Assembly: GCA_025084515.1 (NCBI GenBank)
Contig: JAJAGP010000544.1
Span: 305,857-369,856 of the forward strand
DNA from: Ancistrus triradiatus
Taxonomy: Eukaryota; Chordata; Actinopteri; Siluriformes; Loricariidae
Length of the DNA: 64,000 nucleotides
Direction of reading: 5' to 3'
In this document: positions 39,736-51,700 of the stretch, one piece after another
Position numbering within the stretch: position 1 is the stretch's first letter
Layout of the letters: the number at the start of each line of letters is the position of its first letter
Notes under the pieces: model-generated
Seen by the model: the letters and a program-made list of their open reading frames with translations, nothing else
Database searches by the model: none
Told to the model about the DNA's origin: nothing
Made by a program: the position numbers and the translations under genes

Positions 39736-39771
<36 letters not shown>

Positions 39772-42700
39772 GTCTCTCTCTCTCTCTCTCCCCCTGTCTC
39801 TCTCTCTCTCTCTCCCCCTCTCTCTCTCTCTCTCTCTCCCCCTGTCTCTCTCTCTCTCTCTGTTTATCCCTCTTTGCCACCTCACTCTTGTAGGTTCTGA
39901 AGAGAAATGAAACCGTGCAGAGTAAAACCGCAAATCCTCCCTCAGCAGCCATCTTGGCAGTGTATTTGGACAAGGCTGAGGCACTTCCTGTGAGTCACAC
40001 ACTTATTTCCTTTGTCCCCCACTAAAACCATTTCTTTGTGTATGTAACAATGGTTCCAAATACCCTCCCTATGTAGAGTTTTGCTTTATTCCAGTGTTTT
40101 GCCCCTTTCAGTCCTTCATGTTTGAAACTGCTCAGGATAATGCAGAAATATTTTGTTTTCACAGTCACTCCTTAATTGTTTTAACATCACATAGGTACTG
40201 TGTGAGCCAAAACGGGCATAAATAAATGCAGTATCACTTTACAAGGGTTTGTCCTAGAACTAAAGTCAGCATCAAGTGAACCCAGTTAACTTCATAATCC
40301 AAGATTAAATAAACTAATATAAAACCAGACCAAAAGTCTGAGGCCATAAGGGAAAATGCTTTCAATGCATTTAGAATTTAATACAGTGTTTTTCATTACA
40401 TATAATGTAGTCAGTGTAACATTTTGAGTGGAAAGTTGAATCTTTGAAAAAGTACATACCTTTCAGGATTTTTTAGTAATTGGTGTGTATTTGATTAGTA
40501 ATTTATTAGTATTTGATTAGCACTTGGGGTCCGTTCAATGCACTTGAATGGGAAAACATAATTATTCAAATTACGAAGCCTTTGTCTTATAGTGTTTATA
40601 GTGCTTTAAAATATGAATAGCATTTATGCACCTATTCATTAAAAATAAAGGCATAATATTTATGAACACAAGATATGTGTCACTTAAAGTCCATGAGATG
40701 TTCTTGTGAATCTGGAAGCTATGATTTGGTTGCGCAAACACCATATTTTACAGTTAGTTCCGACCTAGCTTTTTCACACAAAAACTTTATCGCTCTGCTG
40801 ACACGTTGCCAAATAAGGAGTGACGCAATGCCAAGTTATGACATGCTTTATGCAGACAACATATAAAATACACAAATAACCCAGTAACCCTAAGGAATAA
40901 GCAAATTCTATTGTTGACTTCTTAATGTTTTTTTTTTTTTAGTTTTAGTCCTTTTTTCCTTATATATTCGCTTATTTAGCACTGTGCATTCAAACTAATG
41001 TTACTTGTTAGTGTTGTGGGCCTACATTTTGGCAGAAGATATTGTCAGTATTAAATCATATTCAGTATGAAATTTTGGGATTCTTTGATTTATTTTATTT
41101 CTTTATTTTATTTCTTTATTTGTGTCTTGTTTGGAGGCACAAGCTGAAGGCAAGTGCCACAGATCATCACAGTCTTGATGTTATTCACAATAATACCCAC
41201 CCTTCTGTGTTCTATTGCTTAAATGTAGTTTGCAAAACGATATCTAATTCTTTAGTGTAGGCAAGATCAGCACTATCACTACTATTGGTTTTGCTGCATT
41301 TGGGGCCCATGAGATACATCTTCACAGTTTTTGAAAGAAAATTCAATAAATGTTTGCCCTCCCCTTATACTTGAGCAATAGCTGCATCTGGCAGCTTCAT
41401 GGGGATGTCAAGTTGACCCTTCTACAGCCTGAAGAAGCATGATCAGGAATATTCTTTTTGGAAGGGTACCATCCAAGAAACCACTTTTTTAGAATGTGAA
41501 CATGGTGAAAAGGCTAAGATATGCAAATATCACAAAGATTGGAATGAAGATCAGTGGAAAAGAGTATTATGGAGTAAGAAATCTAAGTTTGAAAAGTTTG
41601 GTCCAAAAAAGTATGGTCATTATACCATTGATGAACAACAAATCTAATGGTGGCCTAAGACTTACCTTAGCACAATACTGTATGTATACACAGACAAGGC
41701 GTTCATACGGTAGCATCAGGGTGGACAAAGCAGTCACAGCAGAGACAGAAACTGCTCATAGTGTAGTTTAACAGCCGAGAACACAGATACAAACTGCCAG
41801 CCCTGATAAAGGCTTGATAAAGCTCAGCCTCCTCAGGTCACCCTCACACATAGCATGCTCACTTACAGCTGTAATTAATTACAGAATCACAAAACACACA
41901 CTGTGAGCTTTATTAATTAATAAACGAAAATACATAAAACAAGACATCCAGATGGACATATACCCCTAAATAAAGAGACCATCCAGGTACTAATTTGCAT
42001 ACTTGAGCCAGGAACGATAATGCGACAATACATAATGCATTTCATGGCTGAAAATAAACCAAAAGAAAACATGGTCTAATTGAATTAGATACAATAATTT
42101 ACATTATACTGTCTGGGGTATTTGTATAAGTTAACTCGCTATCCTAATTGATAATCCATTACAATGAATGGAGATCTGGAAAACCGCAACAGTAGCTACT
42201 TAAATGCTCCAATTTCATTGTATTCTGTGGTATTAGAATGTAATGGCTGCTTATTTTAAATTGTAGCATTTAGCACTATAAGAAACAGATGTGATGCTGC
42301 CTTCAAGTGGTGTCGGAAATATCGTATTTACGAGACGACATCACGTAAACGTCACCGCAATGTCGTATTTACCAGTGGGAAACTCGGATTTTTCGATAAG
42401 CCCCGACTTTCCGAGTTAGGGGGCGTGTCAGTAACGAAACGTCATGGCGGCTGCCGGCATGGATGCTGCTACTACAGTAAACGTAAAGTTTTTAGTTTAC
42501 TAACAGTAGTTTTGCATGTTAACTGTACAGTTTAAGCTAGTGTACATTTTGTCCCAACTTGCACTAATGTTAATGAGGAATTACAACAACATAATATTAT
42601 ATAATATAAAAATATTACTCATCTAATTCGTGTCCTGTTCGCTTCATTCTCTTCAAGTAAGGCTAAATAAACTTGCTGGTTTTGCCTATACAAAAATAGA

Positions 42701-45700
42701 AGTAGTACAAACAAAAGTTTTCTTTTGGCGTCACCACCCGACAAAAAACACTTGAACGTACATCATGTCGTAAGTACCACCTCCGAACTCGGAAGTAGGA
42801 ACTTCCGAGGACGACTTGAAGGCAGCATGAGACCATAGAGAATATGCACGCTCGTTCAGCTGAGCACACTCAAGCCCATGGCAGTGGTGCTGCACGTGAT
42901 AATAGACACTACTCGTTAGACAAACTAAGCCCTGCCCTTCCATATCTGCAGATAACAGGCAGGCAGGATGTGCAAGGTAGAGATTTCCATAGGAAACAGA
43001 TATAATAATAGATACTTTTAGGTATGAATATACTTTTGGATCCTGGAGCAGGGCTCTTACCCCACAGTTGCCTGGACTGTAAGAGTATGTTAGTTGGATA
43101 AGACTGTCTGCTAAATGAATAAATGTATATGTAATTGCTTTATGTGAATGAGGTACATTTGGATAATGGGAATTGACTTTTAATACATGGTCTGTGTTTG
43201 TTTTCAGATGAAGAAAGGCAATAAGGACCCCAGTCCAATGGTGCAGATTTCTGTGCAGGACAAAACTCAAGATAGCAAAGTAAGTTATTCAGACGTATAC
43301 ATATGCAAACTCCTTTCAGAATGGTGCTGTTTGCCAACATTTGTCGGGGTGGCACGGTGGCTCGGTGGGTAGCACCGCCACCTCAAAGCAAGAAGGTCCT
43401 TGGTTTACTCCTTGTTGGCTTTGCTAAATTGGCTCTGACTTGAGTGTATGTATATGACTATTCTTGATGTAACCTTGTGTGTGTGTCGCTGAAATGGCCA
43501 CTGATGCTGATAGCGACATTAAATAAACCAGACAAACAAACATTTGTCTATCTTCCTATACAGACTGCCTGGAACACTGTTAATCCAGTGTGGGAAGACG
43601 CCTTCACATTCTTCATCGGAAATCCACATAAACAGGACATCAATATCCAGGTATAAATGTCCAGTACAGCATGGTCTAACTAGACTAAAAACGCATTACG
43701 GAAGTACAGCACGTCCTTATTAACTGAGCTGAGGTAGAAAAATCACCTGACTCAGATTCAGCATCCGGCACTGACTCAGCTTTAGCTACAGGCGCTGACT
43801 TCAGTACAGATCTCATTCTGGGACACACTGACTCAGCTGCAGGATAAAAGTGCCCATTAAACAAACACTTGGCCAAATTCGCTGAGAAAACTGCTAAAGC
43901 ATTAGACAACTGTGACAGGTTTATTGGTCCAAAGTAGTCAGCAAGTCCAGGGTTAGTGTGATACTTCTTTTATTTATTGTCATTTCTTTTAAAAAACAGC
44001 AAGAGCTGCCAGGTTCAAGAATGAATTGCTTTTAACAACTGGTGTTTAACCTTTTTTAAGGCGCTTTTGCACCACACAGTTCTAGGGACAGTTCGAGTTC
44101 CTCACGGAGCTGCCCTGAAAGCTACATTCATTCCAATATGTTATTTATATGGCTCTGGACCACATACTGACATCACTCAGGGTTCCTATGGACTGAGAAA
44201 AGTACCTGCCCTTAAGTAAAAAGTAAAAACTGTCTCCAACAGTTCTAAGAACTAAGAAAAAGTTCATCCGGTGCAAAAGTGCCTTTAGTCAAAATACCAC
44301 ATCCTGTTCTGCTCACAAAGAGACTTCAAGAAAGATGGAAATACAGGTCATAAATAGCGTCTGGTATGGTACCACCTGTCAGCCCTGGCATTCACCATCT
44401 CTTCCTTCTTTTGCCAGCCATGCGAAAACACTACCTCCAGCCACTCCAGCATCATCAAAATCAACCATTTGAGTCTAGTTTGAGATTAGTTGTTGATTAG
44501 TTGTTGTTAATGTTGATAGATGTTAGATGTTAATTTACTTTCAGAGCTGCTAGACATTTCATAGCATGTTGTCATCGTCTACTTTTACACATACATTTGA
44601 TATAAATATCTCACAGTTCAGTAATTAATGAACGAATCTCTGTACAACACTGTCTGATTTCATCAGGTGAAGGATAATGACCGTGTGCAGATCCTGGGCA
44701 GTGTGTCCGTCCCTCTGTCTCGCCTTCTCTCAGCTCCTGAGCTCAATCTGGACGAGTGGTTTCCGTTGAACCAGTCTGGCCCAGCCAGTCGTATCCACAT
44801 CAATGCTGTACTCAGGGTAACACCACTTCTAATGGTCTTATGCATTACATCCATGAGAAGCAGGTACTATAGATTGTAAGCAAATATAGAGCATATGGCC
44901 ATGAAAGGACTTTTCCTACATGGTTACAAAATCCCCCAAAATAGTGTAGAACAAAAGTGTTCATTACCAAAAAAAATTTTCCCAACATTTACATTTTTCT
45001 ATTAAGGATAATAGATTTTTTTGGACGTTATATGCCAGTTGTATGCCAAGCCACTTTGCAGACTGTAGTCTTTCTTACTTCATCATGAGGCCATATTCAT
45101 TTACATCTTTTTTTTGCTGAAAATTTGCTTAAAGTAAGCAAGTGTTTGACTAGAACTGTAGCTTAGTCCTTTATAAAGTATAGTTTTTATTTGTGAATAT
45201 CTGTGCAATCTGTCAACACTTGGGACTGTGGTAGCCTAGCGGGTAAGGTACTGGACTATGGACCAGAAGGTCCAGGGTTCAAATCCCAACTCTGCCAAAC
45301 TGCCACTGTTGGGTCCTTGACCCACAATTGCTTTGATTGTAAGATTGTATCAATTGTAAGTCGCTCTTGATAAGCTTGTCTGCTAAATGCTGTAAATGTA
45401 ACACTTTGTTGAGTAAGATAATCCGCAGTGGTGGCAGACCCAAGTGCAGAGTCTGAAAGGTCCAGAGTAGACCCCTTCCTTATTAACATACTATATATTA
45501 TGTTATTGTACATGACATATATTGTAAACTGCTCTTTAAGGTAAATATCTAATTTGCCAATCACATGGCACAAACTTGATGCATTTAGGCATGTAGACAT
45601 CAGTAACTGAGGCAGCTGAGGCTACAATTCACACGGACTCACCAAAATTGGAGGACAGAAGAGTGGAAAAATTAGATTTGGATGGTAGGGTCAGAATTTG

Positions 45701-48700
45701 GTCTAAACATTATGAAAGCATGGATCCATCCAGCCCTGTATGAACGGTTCAGCCTGGTTGTGGTGGTGTGATGGTGTGAGGGTTATTTTCTTGGCACACT
45801 TGATCCCTTATACCAATTGAGCATTGTTTAAACGCCACAGGCTGCCGGCACGGACGTGGAATCTTCAAAATAAGTTAGCATTAAGGCTATGTCCACACGT
45901 ACACGGATATCTTCTAAAACGGGGATTTTCAAATTCGTTTATAAAAAACATCCCGTCCACACAAGCACTGTTTAACTAAAAACTTCGTCCACATGAAAAC
46001 GCAAAAACGCACACAGTCACGGTCAAGAGCCGTGCCAAACCAGCAGTCCTATATGCCGGCGAAGCAGCTCACTCAGCGACAACAGCGATGTCCTATGCAT
46101 ACGAACATTTTCTCGCCATTGTTCTTCAACAACCACTTCGTTTTGAAAGCTGTCCCACCAACGAGAGGTCCGACCGGGTCTCGTCCCAAACCGGCAACGC
46201 TGGGGGCGGGAACTGCTTCGTGGGTGTGATGGATATAGTAGTGACCTCTGTAGCGCATTCTGACGCCTCTGTTCTTCAGTGTAATGAAAAAGTAATAATT
46301 GTACATTTATTTGTAGATTTGTAACAAGTTCGGTCAGCAGTGTTACAGCTGGCACTATTTTGGCTACGTCCGCTATTGCACAAAATCGCCTCATGTAAAC
46401 AAAGGAGATAGGCGCACAAAGTGACGTTACAAGCAAGAAACTCCGTTTTCCCAGTCCACACGACAACGCTGAAAACGGAGTTAATGAAAATCTTCACCCT
46501 GGAAGAAGTGTTGCAAAAAAAAAAGTCTGTTTTTGTGTGGACGAACGGTCAAAACGCATAGAAAAAGCTACGTTTTTAAAAATACCCGTGTTCGTGTGGA
46601 CAGGGCCATAGTCTCTAAAAAGAGAGTCAGCTTTAGCCAGGAGCATGTTGACATGATAATATTTTTGGATTGCAATGCAAAGTTCCTAAAGAAAGGGAGT
46701 GAATGAGTTTGTATGTAATGTTTGCATTAGAGATGCACTTATTTTTCTTTATTATTTAATTTGTTATTTTAATTTATTAATGAATTTAATTTATTATTAT
46801 TCATTTATTGTAAGCACTTATTTGCTCTGTTATTTAATGTTATATTTCTGAATAAAGACATGGAAAGTTTTTTTTTTTAAATCTGATTAATCGATTATTA
46901 AAATAATCATTAGTTGCAGCCCTAGAGCCAGCTATGGAAATAATTTGATTGGAAGGTTAAAATGAGGTACGTCAGGACACTGTTGGTTACTTGTGTTTTT
47001 AAAAAGCAAAATCCTAATAATAAATGTTGGAGAAATTGTGGGATGATTGGTGATCACACTCATGTTTTTTGGGACTGTCCAAAAATACAGACATTTTGGA
47101 AAAATGTTAAAGAGGAGCTGGAGAGAATTCTGGAATTGCAAATGCCCTTGGACCCAACATTTTTCTTACTGGAAGTGTTGCCCGAACATATTTTTACCCC
47201 TGACCAAGGCTACATACTACATGTTTTGTTGATGGCTGCAAGGAAAATAATTACAATTAATTGGATGAAGCTTACTTCCCTCACAATTGCACAATGGGTA
47301 CAACAAGTTAAGAATGTTTACATGATGGAGCATATGACTGCACAGCTAGAACTAAAACTACCTATATTTATAAGAAGATGGAAACCTGTCGTTGCTTACT
47401 TAAGTTAGGTGTATGTATATGCAAATGTTTGTTTGTATGCATGTAGGTGTACATGTTTGTATGGATGGATTTATGTATGTGTATGGATGTGTGAATACAT
47501 GTATGAACATACACATAGACATACACTTGGACACATAGACAGATATATATGTTCTATTCCTGCACTGTACATGTCAGGGTTCTTTTCAGGTCTCAGGGTC
47601 CCAGTCTCAAGGTTCTATTGTTATATTATTTATAACAATATTATATATATATAATTGCCTGTTAATGTGTGTTCATAGCAATAAAGTAAAAAAAAAAAAA
47701 AAGGCTGAATCTGTAATACAAGATGTATCATAATTGACTTCATTACTAGTTATATTCAATGGTTTGATTCTACATCAGATTTAGTCGCTTTGACAAACAA
47801 CGTGTGTGTTTAATAATAAAATGTAAATGTGTCTTAGGTTCTTTGGATGGATGAAAATGCTGCATCTGCCGCCCTTCTGTCGAGGAGCTTAGAATCTTCA
47901 CGTGCTCAAAACACGACCCCTCATGCCAGTTTTGCCACAGAGGTAAACCAAACCCCAAGATTAACCATAGATGAAGGTTTTACTTAAAAACAAATCACCT
48001 TTTTTGAACAAGACCTTGGTGTAAATGTCAGAAAAAGTCAAGTTCATTTTAATTGAGTTTATTTAATAGCACCTTTTTGAAGCTGCGCTGTGTTATTACT
48101 ACTGAAACATGTCTGCCCAAGGAAGTTTACTGTTTGTCCTGCTTAATTCGCTTCTTCCCTTGATGCATATCTATAGGGAGTGCTGCGTATTCACTTGCTG
48201 GAGGGTCAGAATTTGATCCCTAAGGACAACTTGATGGGCGGTATGGTGAAGGGGAAGAGCGATCCCTATGTCAATATCAGCATTGGGGGCAGAACCTTTA
48301 AGAGTCGCGTGATTAAGGAGAATCTCAACCCTAACTGGAATGAGATGTATGAGGTAGTGATGCTAATTACTTTTTTTTTTTTTTTTAACAAAGACAACAT
48401 TAACATGCGTTTGTGATTAATTATACCCCATGCATTCCGCTTCTAGGTGGTCATGACTGACCTTCCAGGACAAGATTTGTCATTAGAGGTGTTGGACAAA
48501 GACATGGACATGAAAGATGACTTCATGGGCAGGTGCTGTCCAAACACTGGAGCTGGAGTTCTGTTGGGACTGTGTGTTATTTTTGCACAGAGTGGTTTTT
48601 GTCCTTCTGGTTAACTTTTGTTGTTGTGCTTTCAGACTGAAGATCCCTCTGAGTGATATTATCAAATATAGGTGCATGGATGAGGTGAGTTTACCCAAGT

Positions 48701-51700
48701 TCTTTATGAAATCGGGAAGAATGATGAATGTGGTAGTGTAGCAAAATAAATGTAAAAGTGTTGTTATTTAATATGAATTAATTACTCAGAGTGATAGTGC
48801 CTATCCACATAACTATTTGAGTGTGAAAAAGTAATTTGTAAAATGTACTTACGTAGTGCATAACTTGTTAGCAGTGAGATAAAAACATGCACTGGTGTTG
48901 AAATGTTTTGAGTCACTAAGAATTGTGCTTGTTTCTGAAAAAACAGCATGTTTTCAATCAGTAGAGCATTAAATCGTTTCAAAAATGTAGATAAGACAAA
49001 AGAAAACAGTAAATTGAGGTCATTCCACACTTCACAATGCCAAGAAACTAAAGATTCACAAAACTAAAGTGTCCACTCCTCTCAGAAAGATCTATAAAAA
49101 GATTATCTTGTTTGAAAGAATATTAAAGTGTAAGCAAATAATTGAAAGAAAGGAAAGGTGAAGGTCTGTATTATTATTTGAGTTTGAGAGACTGGAAATA
49201 CCAGCTCAGCCCAAGTTTGTTAGTTACTTCTTTTATTTGTCCTTTTTTGAGAAAGTTCTATAGTCCCATTGTTTGTGATGCCATGTTGTGATGCCATTTT
49301 ACACTGTGTGCACCTTCACACAGGCACATTCAGTCTTGCTGTTACTGCATCTGCTGTGGTGTAGTATCGTAGTGCTTAGTGCGTAAACTGTCTGGAACAG
49401 TGCAACTCAATGTTTTGCAAGAGCGTATCAAATGAAAGTTGCACTTAAAAGTAAATTTCATATAAACTTCAGCATGTACTGTATATAGATATAAAAGTTA
49501 CAACTCACTTCTGTAGTTTTCTGTGTAAATTGAGTACTAACTGTACTGACTGCTCTCTCTGTCTCAGTTGTTTACTCTAAGCGATGTAAAACATGGCCGT
49601 GTTCATCTAGCTCTAGAGTGGCTGCCAAAAGTAACTCAGTCTGACAAACTACAACAGGTAAGCAAGTCTTTCTCAATAAATTTGGGTCTTAGAACAACTA
49701 AAGAGGAAGTTTTATTCTAATATGAACCTAGTAATCTAGCATCATTATTTCTGTCTGCAGGTGTTGCATTACCAGTCTAAGAGCTCATATGTGAATAAGG
49801 CTGTACCTGCTGTGGGCATGCTGTTTGTTTATCTGGAGGCTGCCCATGATCTTCCTGTGAGTGGTTTTTATATTTCTTTCTACCAGCAGCGCTTGGCCAA
49901 ATTGGCTATGCCTGAAGGAGGGAACGCCACATGGTGGAATCATCCCCTGTCCTGAACCAATGACCCATACCCAGCCCTACAATGGACTGGCACCCCATTC
50001 AGGATGCATGCTTGTCTGTGCCAAGTGAATTCCAGGGATAGGCAGGATCCCCTGCGACCACTGTTTTTTCTGGATATTGTCTGCTTTGTAATTCTAAGGG
50101 GTTGCTACTACAAACAGGTGTTACAGCTACTTGTTGTGCTTTATTAGAATTTGGCTGCTCACTGTAAATTAGTGGCAACTTGGAAATCTATTCACCGAAC
50201 ATAGTTTACAAGGAGAAATTATCCAAAACTAATTTTACAATGGACTGGCACCCCATACAAACACTTGTATGGTATAATTGTTAAAGTGGGTTATGTGCAT
50301 TGAATTACCATTTGGCACTTGTATGAATGGAAAACATTCAGGAAATTCCACTTAAACCGTGATATTTTCAAGACGCCCATTTTCTTTACCAAGAGGAATC
50401 ATTTCCCCAGTAACCAAAGCTTTTGTTTTCTTCTTCTCCACATTAACTACTTAAAAATGAATTAAAAACAAGAACTCTATCCCAAAGTGCATTACATTAT
50501 GTAGAGATGATCAAATAATTACTACACAAACCAAGTTGTCTCAAATAAAACAGAGAAACAAATATACACTGACTAGAGTGGCCATATGCATTAGTCTTAC
50601 TGAAGTTTAACCCATTTTAACTATTATACCATACAAGTGTAGTTTATATGAAATTTACTTTTAAGTGCAATTTTCATTTGATACGCTCTTGCATAACATT
50701 GTGTTGCTCACTATATTAAGACTAATGCATATGGCCACCCTAATCAGTGTATATTTGTTGCTCTGTTTTATTTGAGACGATTTGGTTTGTGTAGTAATTA
50801 TTTGATCATCTCTACATAATGTAATGCACTTTGGGATAGAGTTCTTGTTTGGTTTTAATGAATTTTTAAGTAGTTAATGTGGAGAAGAAGAAAACAAAAG
50901 CTTTGGTTACTGGGGAAATGATTCCTCTTGGTAAAGAAAATGGGCGTCTTGAAAATATCACGGTTTAAGTGGAATTTCCTGAATGTTTTCCACTCATTCA
51001 AGTGCCAAATGGTAATTCAGTGCACATAACACTTTATCCATTATACCATACAAGTGTTTGTTTCTCTCAATGTTATGATTGGTGTTGCTCATAATCTTTA
51101 AAACCATCATCTCTTTTTATGTCTGTTGAGGTAGTAGTCTCTGCTGATTGTTGTATCTACAGATTCTGTAAATCTGACTAATTTTGGTTGTGTACTTTGT
51201 TTCAAACTGTTAAGCTAAATATTTGGAAGGTAATAAGGTCTTTTTACCATGCAGTCTTCCTGACTTTACTGAATCTTTGTGTGCAGTTAAAGAAGAGTGG
51301 GAAGGAGCCAAAAGTTGGTGCTGAACTTGCTCTAGGAGAAGAATCTTATAAAACCACAGTGAGTGAAATTAGTTTTTTCATTTTACTGCTTTATTGGAGA
51401 GATAATGTTGGACAGTACTTTTACTGTGGTGCTTGAAAGTTTGTGAACCCTTTAGAATTTTCTGTATTTCTGCATAAATATGACCTAAAACATCATCAGA
51501 TTTTCACACAAGTCCTAAAAGTAGATAAAGAGAACCCAGTTAAACAAATGAGACAAAAATAATATACTTGGCCATTTATTTTTTGAGCAAAGTGATCCAA
51601 TATCACATATTAGTGAGTGGCAAAAGTAGGTGAACCTTTACTTTCAGTATCTGGTGTGACCCCCCTGTGCAGCAATAACTGCAACTAAACGTTTCCTGTA

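Larger units (their letters stand above)
39990..43207 (+). other. ESYT1 intron 13
   Basis: A 3.2-kb intron. It holds a short Tc1-derived remnant (about 41340-41683), a MITE (42294-42828) and a SINE-tail remnant (about 43040-43125). The rest is unassigned. Confidence 0.4.

Noticed and set aside
39557..40002. Open frames across the CT-repeat array on both strands
   Set aside because: The predicted proteins are only Ser-Leu or Arg-Glu repeats arising from the microsatellite.
46962..47408. A host gene inside ESYT1 intron 16
   Set aside because: The protein is the C-terminal end of an L1-type ORF2 and is followed by a poly(A) tail, so it is a retrotransposon.
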